From Nocardia altamirensis NBRC 108246 (lineage in GTDB: Bacteria > Actinomycetota > Actinomycetes > Mycobacteriales > Mycobacteriaceae), in the NCBI RefSeq assembly GCF_001612685.1, contig NZ_BDAY01000019.1, positions 115,510 through 179,509 of the forward strand: a stretch of 64,000 nucleotides of DNA, given 5' to 3'. Position 1 is the first letter of the stretch. The number at the start of each line of letters is the position of its first letter. Position numbers and translations under genes: made by a program. A model generated the notes under the pieces. The model saw only the letters and a list, made by a program, of their open reading frames with translations. It was not told the origin of the DNA and searched no databases. This document shows positions 40,772-48,887 of this stretch, in pieces.

Positions 40772-41722
40772 TTAGTCCAATCGGGTGATAACCCCGCCAC
40801 GCAGTCCTGCGTCGCGCAAGTTTCGCAACCAATTGTGGTCACCGGGGCGGACATCGGTGACTTCCCAGCGTTGAGTCGTTTCGTAGCGCGCCCTGGCGTC
40901 GTGGCCCGCTTCGACAAGATCGGCGAGGGAATTCTGCGCGCGCAAGCTATCGCGTGCGGCGCCGAGCACCGTCAACGTTTCTTCCAGCACTTCCAGAATT
41001 GCCGCGGAATTCGGTTCGCAAATGGCACGAACGAGTGCCGGTGCGGTCGCGGCGACGCGGGTGCCGTCGCGGAATGAACCCGCCGCAAGCCCGAGCGCCA
41101 AGTCGCCGCCCGCCGCGCCCGCCGCCGCCAGCGCCTCGGCGAGCACATGCGGCAGATGCGAGATCCTGGCCACCGCACGGTCGTGCTCGTCGGCCAGCAC
41201 CGGAACGACCACCGAGCCACAGTCGATGGCCAGCCGCACCACCCTGGTCCACGGGTCGACATGGGTGCCCTCGTCCACCCCCACCGCCCACACCGCGCCC
41301 CGGAAGAGGTCGGAATCGGTGGCGGCCCAGCCGGATTCGGAGGTGCCTGCCATCGGATGGCCGCCGACATAGCGTGCCGAGAGGCCTTGGGCGCGCACTG
41401 CGGCAGCGACCGGCGCCTTCACGCTGACCACGTCGGTCAGCGCGCAGTGCGACGCGAAGGCGGCGATGGACGAGACCATGTGCTCGACCGCGGGCATCGG
41501 CACCGCGATGACGATCAGCGCGTCCGCCGCGGCGGCCCGCGTCAGCGTGGCAGGCAGGTCTTCGGTGACATCGAAGCCGTCCGCCCGCGCGGCGTGTGCG
41601 CCAGCTGCCGAACGGTTGTAACCCCAGGCGTCGTAACCGGCCGCGACGGCGGCGCGTAGCAGAGAACCGCCGATCAAACCGGTTCCGAGGACGCAAACGG
41701 GGGCTTTCGCGGCAGGAGTCAC
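40772..41722 (-). CDS. tyrA: Prephenate dehydrogenase (TyrA)
   Basis: 316 residues from GTG 41722 (an ATG at 41803 would overlap the divergent gene). N-terminal NAD-binding VCVLGTGLIGGSLLRAAVAAGYDAWGYNRS. Catalytic and substrate segments: VGGHPMAGTSESGWAATDSDLFRGAVWAV, DEHDRAVARISHLPHVLAEAL and GSFRDGTRVAATAPALVRAI. It converts prephenate to 4-hydroxyphenylpyruvate in tyrosine synthesis. It corresponds to Rv3754 and is divergent from the TadA-associated gene, as in mycobacteria. Confidence 0.9.
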   Translation of the reverse strand: MTPAAKAPVCVLGTGLIGGSLLRAAVAAGYDAWGYNRSAAGAHAARADGFDVTEDLPATLTRAAAADALIVIAVPMPAVEHMVSSIAAFASHCALTDVVSVKAPVAAAVRAQGLSARYVGGHPMAGTSESGWAATDSDLFRGAVWAVGVDEGTHVDPWTRVVRLAIDCGSVVVPVLADEHDRAVARISHLPHVLAEALAAAGAAGGDLALGLAAGSFRDGTRVAATAPALVRAICEPNSAAILEVLEETLTVLGAARDSLRAQNSLADLVEAGHDARARYETTQRWEVTDVRPGDHNWLRNLRDAGLRGGVITRLD

Positions 41723-41780
41723 CCGAACAGATTCGCATACGACTTCAACATTTCCGCTCGCACAGACTACCGTTGCGGCC

Positions 41781-42320
41781 ATGGCAGCACAGCGCTCGGG
41801 CACGAATAGGGCGACGTCGGATGATTACGACGACGTAGAAGGGTTCGCAGTGGCGGTTGTCCGCGAAGAGGGCAAATGGCGGTGCAGCCCGTTGACACAG
41901 GCTGCGCTCACCGATTTGTCGGCCGCGGAAACCGAACTGAAGGCTTTGCGCAGCTCGGGCGCTGTTTTCGGCTTGTTGGACGTCGACGACGAGTTCTTCA
42001 TCGTGTTGCGGCCCGCGCCGAGCGGCACCCGGATGCTGGTTTCGGACGCGACCGCAGCCATCGACTACGACATCGCCGCCGACGTGCTCGACGCCCTGAA
42101 CGTGGAGATCCCGGACATCGACCCCGACGAGCTCGACGACATCGAGCCGTGGGAAGAAGGCGACCTCGGCGTGCTCGCCGATCTGGGTCTGCCCGAGCCG
42201 GTGCTCAGCGTCATCCTCGCCGAGACCGATCTCTACCCGGATGAGCAGCTCGGCATGATCGCCCAGCGCCTCGGCTTCGCCGACGAACTCGCGGCGGTGC
42301 TGGACAAGCTCCCGCGCTGA
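41781..42320 (+). CDS. TadA-associated protein (Rv3753c type)
   Basis: 179 residues. Opens MAAQRSGTNRATSDDYDDVEGFAVAVVREEGKWRCSPL; middle FFIVLRPAPSGTRMLVSDATAAIDYDIAADVLDAL; very acidic IPDIDPDELDDIEPWEEGDLGVLADLG; end GMIAQRLGFADELAAVLDKLPR. It is the partner gene that precedes tadA in Corynebacteriales; the biochemical role is not established. The tadA start follows after 1 bp, so coupling is likely. Confidence 0.87.
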   Translation: MAAQRSGTNRATSDDYDDVEGFAVAVVREEGKWRCSPLTQAALTDLSAAETELKALRSSGAVFGLLDVDDEFFIVLRPAPSGTRMLVSDATAAIDYDIAADVLDALNVEIPDIDPDELDDIEPWEEGDLGVLADLGLPEPVLSVILAETDLYPDEQLGMIAQRLGFADELAAVLDKLPR

Positions 42321-42321
42321 C

Positions 42322-42777
42322 GTGGGTCTTTCGGACACTGACATGGTGCGTGCCGCGATCGCCGCGGCGGCCGCCGCCGATCCGCGCGACGTCCCCGTCG
42401 GGGCCGTCGTATTCGATTCCACCGGAAGGGAACTCGCGCGCGCCGCGAACGCCCGCGAGGCCCTCGGTGACCCCACCGCACACGCCGAAGTTCTCGCCCT
42501 GCGCCGGGCCGCCGCCGTAAACGGTGATGGCTGGCGCCTGGAGGGCGCGACCCTCGCCGTCACCCTCGAGCCGTGCACCATGTGCGCGGGCGCCCTGGTC
42601 CTGTCCCGCGTCTCCCGTCTCGTCTTCGGCGCATGGGAACCCAAAACCGGCGCTGTCGGTTCCCTCTGGGACGTGGTCCGCGACCGTCGCCTCAACCACC
42701 GCCCCGAAGTCCGCGGCGGCATCCTCGAACCCGACTGCGCCGCCCTCCTCAACGCCTTCTTCCACACCCAGCGCTGA
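42322..42777 (+). CDS. tadA: tRNA-specific adenosine deaminase TadA
   Basis: 151 residues from GTG 42322. Zinc site: His54 in PTAHAEVLAL with proton-shuttle Glu56, and Cys85/Cys88 in TLEPCTMCAGAL. It deaminates A34 to inosine in tRNA-Arg(ACG); that substrate tRNA is encoded in this window at 23990-24062. Rv3752c counterpart. Slightly shorter N-terminus than E. coli TadA. It is followed by tRNA-Ser(CGA). Confidence 0.93.
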   Translation: MGLSDTDMVRAAIAAAAAADPRDVPVGAVVFDSTGRELARAANAREALGDPTAHAEVLALRRAAAVNGDGWRLEGATLAVTLEPCTMCAGALVLSRVSRLVFGAWEPKTGAVGSLWDVVRDRRLNHRPEVRGGILEPDCAALLNAFFHTQR

Positions 42778-42881
42778 CCCGCCCGCCGCCGTCACCGCAC
42801 CTTCCGTGCCCCAGATCACACCCGGGCCACCACCTTCCAGCCGATTTAGCGATCAGCCCCCCTTCCGGTATGGTTGTCCGC

Positions 42882-42972
42882 GGTGGCGTGTCCGAGCGGC
42901 CTAAGGAGCACGCCTCGAAAGCGTGTGAGGGGTAACCCCCCTCCGAGGGTTCAAATCCCTCCGCCACCGCCA
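42882..42972 (+). tRNA. tRNA-Ser (anticodon CGA)
   Basis: Acceptor GGTGGCG/CGCCACC, anticodon stem CACGC/GCGTG around CTCGAAA (anticodon CGA), a long variable arm, T-arm GAGGGTTCAAATCCCTC, discriminator G and an encoded CCA. Confidence 0.96.
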
Positions 42973-42974
42973 GG

Positions 42975-43010
42975 AGCCCCTCACCTGTTAACTCAGGTGA
43001 GGGGCTTTTT
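42975..43010 (+). terminator. Intrinsic terminator of tRNA-Ser(CGA)
   Basis: 13-bp stem AGCCCCTCACCTG/CAGGTGAGGGGCT with a 6-base loop, followed by TTTT. The best classical terminator of the window. Confidence 0.92.
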
Positions 43011-43131
43011 GCCCTGGCAGCTGCTGCACTCCGCTGTGTCGCCCTAGATGATCGCCGCTGCCTGGAGCTGAGCGAACGAGATCGATACTTCTAGTTGGCT
43101 GCCTGTGCTTCGGATGGCGCTAGGCGGGCAG

Positions 43132-43428
43132 CTACTGCTCGCCGGGGGTCGGGTCGTCCGGCAGTTCGCCTTCCTGGAAGACCAGGAGTGCCAACCATGG
43201 CGCGGATCGTTCTGTTCGGGGTTCGAGATCCACCGAGTATGTGGCGACAGTATTTCCGGCGTCGTCGATTATCGGCAGCGTCGTTGGAATCACATGGCCG
43301 TTGCGGACCGTCAAGACGGGATGTATGTCCTGCTGGTACTCCACGCTCAGCGTGCCCAATTCCTCGCGCCGAGCCTCGAATACTGGAACCAGATTTTTCG
43401 CTTGGGGTGTGGCTTGCACATCAGACAT
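43132..43428 (-). CDS. Small hypothetical protein (98 aa)
   Basis: ATG 43428 with GGAGG seven bases upstream. Sequence MSDVQATPQAKNLVPVFEARREELGTLSVEYQQDIHPVLTVRNGHVIPTTLPIIDD.., beta-rich, cytoplasmic, ending LLVFQEGELPDDPTPGEQ. No membrane segment or known motif. Unknown function. Confidence 0.6.
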   Translation of the reverse strand: MSDVQATPQAKNLVPVFEARREELGTLSVEYQQDIHPVLTVRNGHVIPTTLPIIDDAGNTVATYSVDLEPRTERSAPWLALLVFQEGELPDDPTPGEQ

Positions 43429-43565
43429 GGCGTTGCCTCCTATGGTCCGGTGCGGTACCGGCCCTGGTAAAGCGTCCCACGGAGAACACGTCACCATGCC
43501 TAAATCGCAAGGGGCACAAACGGACTAGACGGAACGGTATTCGGGAAGGCAATGGAAAGAAGCGA

Positions 43566-43606
43566 AAAAGGCCCGCCTCCAACAGTTCTGGTGGGGGCGG
43601 GCCTTT
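43566..43606. terminator. Bidirectional terminator
   Basis: AAAGGCCCGCC paired with GGCGGGCCTTT around a ~17-base loop, downstream of the minus-strand secreted protein at 43637. Confidence 0.7.
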
Positions 43607-43636
43607 AGGCCGGTGCGTGCACCGGTCAGCTGATCA

Positions 43637-44323
43637 TCAGGGCAGGACCTGCGGGATCATGTCGGGGGCGACGGCGCCGACGATCGCGCCGATCACGGCG
43701 GCGAGCACCACGTAGGTGAGCGAGCTGATCGCCACGCACGCGAAGTAGCCGACGATGAAGGCGAGCAGGCCGGGGATGCACAGGACGGCGGCGATGCCGA
43801 GACCGACAAGGGCGCCGCCGGCGAGGCCGTTGGCGAGCGGGTCGTGGTTCTGGGCGTCCGGGTTGGTCGCGATGGGCTTCAAGCCGGCGGCGACAGGCTT
43901 CAGTTCGGCGGCGACCTCGGGGGTCACCTGCGGGGTGAGGACGAGCGTCTTGCTGTCCTGGGAGATCTGCGGAGTCAGCGCAATGGTGTTGCCCGCGACC
44001 GTCTTCAGTGACAGCGGGAACTCGCTGACCTTCGCGCCGGTGGCCGATTCCACCTTCACCGCCGAGGCGTCCGCGGTCAGGGTGAACTTGCCGTTGTCCA
44101 GCGTGGTGGAGATGGTCTTCAGATCCGGCGCCGTCGTGGTCTTGTAGTCGACGCCGCCCTCGCTGGACTTCGCCACCAGGTTTTCGGCCAACCGAGCCTG
44201 CTGCGCGGAGTAATCGGTCGCGGACGCGGTTCCCGCGCTGGCGACAGTGGCCACTACGGCGAAGGGCAGCACCGCCGCGGTGAGAACATTGCGGCTTACG
44301 CGCAGGGCAGCCGTACGAAACAT
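43637..44323 (-). CDS. Secreted/membrane-anchored protein of unknown function
   Basis: 228 residues from ATG 44323 (GGAGGA upstream). Signal peptide MFRTAALRVSRNVLTAAVLPFAVVATVASAGTASA with cleavage near ASA-TDY. A beta-rich domain (DYSAQQARLAENLVAKSSEGGVDYKTTTAPDLKTISTTLDNGKFTLTADASAVKVESATGAKVSEFPLSLK) is followed by two hydrophobic helices (GGALVGLGIAAVLCIPGLLAFIVGYFACVAI and VVLAAVIGAIVGAVAPDMI) before the end QVLP. This domain plus twin helices recurs in Nocardia/Rhodococcus secretome proteins without known function. Confidence 0.7.
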   Translation of the reverse strand: MFRTAALRVSRNVLTAAVLPFAVVATVASAGTASATDYSAQQARLAENLVAKSSEGGVDYKTTTAPDLKTISTTLDNGKFTLTADASAVKVESATGAKVSEFPLSLKTVAGNTIALTPQISQDSKTLVLTPQVTPEVAAELKPVAAGLKPIATNPDAQNHDPLANGLAGGALVGLGIAAVLCIPGLLAFIVGYFACVAISSLTYVVLAAVIGAIVGAVAPDMIPQVLP

Positions 44324-44627
44324 ATCGGTTTCCTCCTGAACTCCGATCCCGGATGGAACGCCTTGCGCCCCAGCCGAATCGAAGGATTGATATCGATAGC
44401 GAGCCCATTCATATCCGACAATCCTCTGAAAACGAATCGAATGTGGCGAGCGCCATATTCGGCGCTGAGCCACCCAGGGGCCGTTACAACAGTTGTGTAC
44501 TATTCGCCGAGGTGGGAGACCTCTTTATCGTTCGATGATCGTTTAGTGATTTCCCGCATTAGCCGTCCCCGCAGCGCTGAAAGTCATTGCGCCGCCGCCG
44601 CCAGCGCAACCTCCGTCCGGTCATTCG

Positions 44628-44686
44628 ACGAGTGGCACACCATGGAGAGGCCCTCTCGGCCGTTGCCGCAGCCATGTGCCACTCGT
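44628..44686. repeat. Dispersed palindromic repeat, copy B
   Basis: 59 bp, perfect 12-bp arms ACGAGTGGCACA/TGTGCCACTCGT, interior nearly identical to copy A at 26547. It lies in the 500-bp divergent region 44324-44825, which holds no other gene. Confidence 0.75.
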
Positions 44687-44825
44687 GCCAAGGATCGGTG
44701 CATGTTTCCGCCGTTGGTCGGGTGGGTACTTTGGATGGCGCTCATTTCAGTTGGGTTGGTCGTATGCTGCTCGAGGGCGCGGGTAAACCTGATGTACCCG
44801 CAAAGCTTGGGACATAGGGGCATCG

Positions 44826-45971
44826 ATGTCACCGGACTACCGTCGGCAAGACGAGCTATCTACGCAGGACACCGATGTGTTCCCGGCCTACTCGGACGAC
44901 CATGAGCCGTTTCGGTCGCGGCAGCAGCCTGCTCGGAAGCGTCAGTGGGTCGGCCGGTACGCGCTGACCGGGCTGGCGGCGCTGGTTGTCGGGTCGGTGA
45001 TCGTTGTCGGCGGTCTGGCCGCAGGCGGCTACTTCACCAAGTCCGCTGACGAGGGCAAGAGTGCGTTGACTACGACGGCGAAACCGCCAACGACCACATC
45101 GGCCAAGGCTGCACCGCTGAGCCCGCCCGCGGCAGGCGCGCCGTTGTCGACGGTGATGGCTTGGGTGCGCGCGGGCGCCCCGGCCGATATGGCGAAGTTT
45201 CACACCGCGACGGCGAAGAGCGGGACGGTCAGCGACCTGGGTTCGGCGGTCGCCTTCGTCAGCCCGTCCGAAAAGATCCGATGCATGACGTCCGCAAGCG
45301 CCAAGGGCGGGCAGGGCCTTACCTGCATGGCTGAGCTGGACAGCCCCCCGCCGCGGCCGGCAAAGGCCAAACAGGGCAACTGGGCCGGTGGCTGGATCGA
45401 ATTCCCCGGTCCCACCCTGGGTATCGGGAGCGTGCGCGGCGACCCCGGCCAATTCACCCTCGGTGACGGTGCGACCCTGCCTTACGGCAGCAGACTCACT
45501 TTCGACGACTATGACTGCCGCATGGATGAAACCGGCTTGTTCTGCATCAACAACACCGCGGGTTCGGCGATTCAGCTCAGCTCGGCGGGGGCGGTGCCGT
45601 TCGGTTGCCTCGGCAAGGTCGAGCCGAAGGACAACGGACTCGCATTCTCCTGCAACACCTTCGACGCCACGGCTACCAGCACCCCGAGCAGCACGTCCAC
45701 CGCGGATCATGCTGCTGTCGGATCTTCCTGCGACAGTGCGGATGCCGGGTCTTTCGGCACTGCGAAGAACGGCAAAGAACTGCTGTGCAGCGAGGGCAGT
45801 GACCGTCGTGGCTATCGGTGGACCGACCCCGGCCCCTTGGCGAGCGGAACGAACGAGGACGGGGAGGTGTGCGACCGCGACGGAGAGAAGTACGGCAAGT
45901 CGGCCGACGGAAGTGCCGTCATCTGCCGACAGACCGGCTCCTCCACGTGGCGGTGGCAGTCGACGTCGTAA
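44826..45971 (+). CDS. Membrane-anchored extracellular protein of unknown function
   Basis: 381 residues. Cytoplasmic ~42 residues, one membrane helix (YALTGLAALVVGSVIVVGGLAAGGYF), a Thr/Ala/Pro linker, then an outer region with paired cysteines (KIRCMTSASAKGGQGLTCMAEL, DDYDCRMDETGLFCINNTAG, VPFGCLG..AFSCNTF) and a C-terminal repeat-like domain SSCDSADAGSFGTAKNGKELLCSEG... RRGYRWTDP... VCDRDGEKYGKSADGSAVICR.. STWRWQSTS. Two copies of a C-x-G-x-Y/W motif at the end suggest a small disulfide-bonded repeat. Function unknown. Confidence 0.7.
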   Translation: MSPDYRRQDELSTQDTDVFPAYSDDHEPFRSRQQPARKRQWVGRYALTGLAALVVGSVIVVGGLAAGGYFTKSADEGKSALTTTAKPPTTTSAKAAPLSPPAAGAPLSTVMAWVRAGAPADMAKFHTATAKSGTVSDLGSAVAFVSPSEKIRCMTSASAKGGQGLTCMAELDSPPPRPAKAKQGNWAGGWIEFPGPTLGIGSVRGDPGQFTLGDGATLPYGSRLTFDDYDCRMDETGLFCINNTAGSAIQLSSAGAVPFGCLGKVEPKDNGLAFSCNTFDATATSTPSSTSTADHAAVGSSCDSADAGSFGTAKNGKELLCSEGSDRRGYRWTDPGPLASGTNEDGEVCDRDGEKYGKSADGSAVICRQTGSSTWRWQSTS

Positions 45972-45998
45972 AACCGTGCGCCCGAACGCAACTGCGCG

Positions 45999-46427
45999 CT
46001 AGGGCAGGCGTTGGCAGGAGCTTCCGGTGTCGAGACCCGCGCCGGTGACGTCGACGGTGATGTACATCGACGAGGTGTATTGGCCTGGCACGCTCTGGAT
46101 GGCGACGAGGTTCTGCGATCCGATGCGGGTGGGGGTCCAGGTTGCGGTGACGGTCTTGTCTGCCGGATGGAAGACCGCTTCGCCGGGAATGCGTTCACCG
46201 TTGCCGGGGATGACGCCGCCGGAGAGCACGAAGAAGACCGTGCCAGGCGCGACGTCGTCGTCGCTGACGGCGGCGCGAACGGTGGCCGGGCACCCGGTCA
46301 CCAGGCCCTCTTGGCCGGCGAACACTTCGACCGCGAGCACTTGAGCGTTGGCGGGTGGGCCGGTCATGACGGCGATGGCGGCGAAGGCCGTGGCGCCGAC
46401 AGCGGTTCGAGCGAAAGACCTGATCAT
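45999..46427 (-). CDS. Secreted Ig-like protein (142 aa)
   Basis: Signal peptide MIRSFARTAVGATAFAAIAVMTGPPANA, cleavage near ANA-QV. The mature ~113 residues look like one Ig/fibronectin-like beta-sandwich (VLAVEVFAGQEGLVTGCPATVRAAVSDDDVAPGTVFFVLSGG... KTVTATWTPTRIGSQNLVAIQSVPGQYTSSMYITVDVTGAG), with two cysteines (G-C-P and S-S-C) able to form a disulfide. No enzyme motif. Unknown function. Confidence 0.7.
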   Translation of the reverse strand: MIRSFARTAVGATAFAAIAVMTGPPANAQVLAVEVFAGQEGLVTGCPATVRAAVSDDDVAPGTVFFVLSGGVIPGNGERIPGEAVFHPADKTVTATWTPTRIGSQNLVAIQSVPGQYTSSMYITVDVTGAGLDTGSSCQRLP

Positions 46428-46552
46428 CGTGCTACCTCCTCGGAAAGGCTGGTATACGGGCGACCCGGTACGACGGCGGAGCTGGCAGATCGAACCGCCG
46501 TCGGGGAAAGCCTAGCCCTGGTGGCCATCGCCTCGCGTCGGAAGCTTGGACC

Positions 46553-46939
46553 TCACTCGGTGCGGGCATGGAACCGCACGATCGTCTCGGCATTGGCGCC
46601 GACCCAGGCGAGCAGGCCGTGCAACTGTTCCGCCGCTTCGGTGCCGAGCGGCGTCAAGGCGTAGCTGACCTGCGGTGGGATGGTCGGTTCGACGGTGCGT
46701 TCGGTGAGGCCGTATTCGGTGAAGGTGCGCAGGTTCTGCGACAGCATTTTCTCGCTGATGCCGCCGATCCGGTCGCGCAGCACGTGGAAGCGCATCGGGC
46801 CGCAGCGCAGGGCGGCCAGGATGAGCACGCCCCAACGGCTGGTCAACTTGTCGAGGACGGTCCGTGCCGGGCAGTCCTTGTCGAATACGTCACGTTGCTG
46901 AGTCGCGTTCGAATCGCTCGCCTGGGAACCTACTTCCAT
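46553..46939 (-). CDS. HxlR-family transcriptional regulator
   Basis: 128 residues. DKDCPARTVLDKLTSRWGVLILAALRCGPMRFHVLRDRIGGISEKMLSQNLRTFTEYGLTERTVEPTIPPQVSYALTPLG is a textbook HxlR/MarR-like winged helix, with the family-conserved cysteine (Cys23) often used as a redox or electrophile sensor. Divergent from the NmrA-like gene, with a palindrome between them: a classical regulator-target pair. Confidence 0.9.
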   Translation of the reverse strand: MEVGSQASDSNATQQRDVFDKDCPARTVLDKLTSRWGVLILAALRCGPMRFHVLRDRIGGISEKMLSQNLRTFTEYGLTERTVEPTIPPQVSYALTPLGTEAAEQLHGLLAWVGANAETIVRFHARTE

Positions 46940-46949
46940 ACCATGAGCT

Positions 46950-46961
46950 TACTTCAAAGTA
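46950..46961. promoter_or_regulatory. Likely HxlR operator
   Basis: TACTT-CA-AAGTA, a 5-2-5 inverted repeat in the 62-bp divergent region between hxlR (starts 46939) and the oxidoreductase gene (starts 47002), matching the TACTT...AAGTA type of HxlR sites. Confidence 0.65.
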
Positions 46962-47001
46962 GGCCCTTACCAACGGTTAGTCGCATTCGTAGGGTGAGTT
47001 C

Positions 47002-47853
47002 ATGGCTATCAACACGGTTTTGGTGATCGGTGCGACCGGTCACGTTGGCGGACAGGTTGTTTCGCAACTCTCGGCGACCGGGATCACGGTACGCGCACTC
47101 GCGCGTAACCCCGCGGCGGCCGCGTTGCCCACCGGCGTCGAGGTGGTGCCAGGCGACCTGACCGCACCGGCCACGCTGATCCCGGCGCTCGACGGTGTCG
47201 ACGCCGTCTATCTGACCTGGCCGATGCTGTCCGGCGACGTGGCGAAGGCAGTGGTCGACGTGATCGCCGAGCGCACCGGTCGCCTCGTCCTGCTGTCTTC
47301 CGGCGCGGTCCGTGACGACCGCGACGACCAAGACAACGCGATCGGCGCCGCTCATGCCGCCATCGAAGCACCGATCAAGGCATCCGGCCTTGGCTGGACC
47401 TTCTTGCGCCCGCACGCTTTTGCCACCAACACCTTGGAATGGGCGTCGCAGATCCGCACCGGCAACATCGTGCGCGGCGGATACGGTGCAGCGATGATGA
47501 CCCTGGTGCACGAGGCGGACATCGCGGCGGTCGCGGTGCGCGCGCTGACCACCGACGGGCACGTCGGCGTGAGTTATGAGCTGACCGGTTCGCCTGCACT
47601 CAGCCGGATCGACCAGGTGGCAACCATCGGCGCAGCATTGGGCCGCCCACTGGAATGGGCGGAGCTCCCACCGGAACAGGCGAAGCAGTACATGGATTGG
47701 GTGCCGCGGGATGCCGTCGACGCCGTGCTTGAAGCCTTTGCCGCGCTGGTCGATACCCCCGGGCAGCCGACCTCGACGATCCAGGACGTCACCGGATCGC
47801 CCGCCCGCACCTACGCGCAATGGGTGGCCGACCATGTCGCGGACTTCGCCTGA
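47002..47853 (+). CDS. NmrA-like NAD(P)-binding oxidoreductase
   Basis: 283 residues. N-terminal Rossmann motif VLVIGATGHVGGQVVSQL, ALARNPAAAALPTGVEVVPGDLTAPATL, VVYLTW-like strand, and GWTFLRPHAFATNTLEWASQI; an atypical short-chain reductase close to NAD(P)H-quinone oxidoreductase QorB/YtfG. It probably reduces quinones or electrophiles, in keeping with control by the divergent HxlR regulator (inference). No Tyr-x-x-x-Lys catalytic pair is seen, as usual for NmrA types. Confidence 0.85.
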   Translation: MAINTVLVIGATGHVGGQVVSQLSATGITVRALARNPAAAALPTGVEVVPGDLTAPATLIPALDGVDAVYLTWPMLSGDVAKAVVDVIAERTGRLVLLSSGAVRDDRDDQDNAIGAAHAAIEAPIKASGLGWTFLRPHAFATNTLEWASQIRTGNIVRGGYGAAMMTLVHEADIAAVAVRALTTDGHVGVSYELTGSPALSRIDQVATIGAALGRPLEWAELPPEQAKQYMDWVPRDAVDAVLEAFAALVDTPGQPTSTIQDVTGSPARTYAQWVADHVADFA

Positions 47854-47871
47854 CCGGTCGTAGGCGAATCC

Positions 47872-48489
47872 CTATTCGCCGCGCGAGAAGAACCGGACCG
47901 GGGGCGGCACCTTGTACCCGAAGGTCTTGATGAACCGCGCACCGATCCGCGCCTCCTTGGGCTCCAACGCTGCCGCGCCGACCGTGTTCAGCATCCGATT
48001 GATGACGTTGAACGTGGTGCCCACCCACACCGCTTCTTCGAACGCTTCCGCGGAAACCCCTGCGTGCCTTACCTTGTCGGCGTCGCCGGGCGTGAGCCCG
48101 TCGGGGTCGCGGACCATCTTGGCGAGGAATTCCAGCATCGCCTGCGCCTCGGGCCTTGCCGGTGAATCGGCGCCTTGGGCCAGCGACAGCTTCACCACGT
48201 TGATGTCGGTGTAGGCGCCTGCGATCGCGTGATGGGCGGACGCGCAGAACGGGCACTCGTTCGCCTTGGAGGCTTGTGTCGCAAAGATTTCGCGCTCAGC
48301 CACCGTCCAGAACGAGGGCCCGCGCATCACCTGCTGGAAGAGATCGGACAGCGGGGTGCCGAAGAAGCGGTGCCGATAGAACAGCACCTTGAGCACCGCG
48401 GGCACCGGAATCCTGCTGAACAGCTCCATCGTGCCGAGCACGACCTTGGTTGGTCGATCATGTCCGGATTCGATTGCGCCGATGTACAT
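47872..48489 (-). CDS. Carboxymuconolactone decarboxylase/AhpD-like protein
   Basis: 205 residues. The catalytic motif EREIFATQASKANECPFCASAHHAIAG carries Cys79-x-x-Cys82 with His86, the AhpD-type peroxidase redox site. The rest is helical, with a second CMD-like half (FEEAVWVGTTFNVINRMLNTVG). It likely acts as a peroxidase or peroxiredoxin adaptor. It is 1 bp downstream of the gene starting at 48814. Confidence 0.87.
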   Translation of the reverse strand: MYIGAIESGHDRPTKVVLGTMELFSRIPVPAVLKVLFYRHRFFGTPLSDLFQQVMRGPSFWTVAEREIFATQASKANECPFCASAHHAIAGAYTDINVVKLSLAQGADSPARPEAQAMLEFLAKMVRDPDGLTPGDADKVRHAGVSAEAFEEAVWVGTTFNVINRMLNTVGAAALEPKEARIGARFIKTFGYKVPPPVRFFSRGE

Positions 48490-48490
48490 G

Positions 48491-48814
48491 TCAACGTCCT
48501 TCCCAGGCCCGGCGAGCGGCTCGCAGGCGCCGGTCGGCGGCCCCGTAGGCGGCGACGACGGCCGCCTCGAAGATCTCGTCGTCGCTGTGGCCCGCGTCCG
48601 TCACCGCGGTGACGGATTCCTGGGTGATCCGGTACGAACGGTCCGCGACCAGGTCGACGAACGGCACCAGCGCCGCCGGGATTCCGTCACCGCCGTCCCC
48701 TTCGGTCGCGCGTGTGCGGATCTGCCTGCGCACCTCGACCGGCAATCGACCGGGCGCGGACGCGAGGTGCTCGCCGAACTGCTGCCACTGTTCGTCTATC
48801 GACTGCCGTGCCAT
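48491..48814 (-). CDS. Small CMD-associated helical protein
   Basis: 107 residues, MARQSIDEQWQQFGEHLASAPGRLPVEVRRQI... with helices DRSYRITQESVTAVTDAGHSDDEIFEAAVVAAYGAADRRLRAARRAW that resemble a CMD half-domain lacking the CxxC. Its stop is 1 bp from the AhpD-like start, so the two are cotranscribed and may interact. Function inferred only from this coupling. Confidence 0.6.
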   Translation of the reverse strand: MARQSIDEQWQQFGEHLASAPGRLPVEVRRQIRTRATEGDGGDGIPAALVPFVDLVADRSYRITQESVTAVTDAGHSDDEIFEAAVVAAYGAADRRLRAARRAWEGR

Positions 48815-48887
48815 CGCCCCATTCTCGCCGATCGGCCCCTGTCACCGGAAGAGAAAGTCGGCAAAGATCATTGGCGGCAGCACGCGG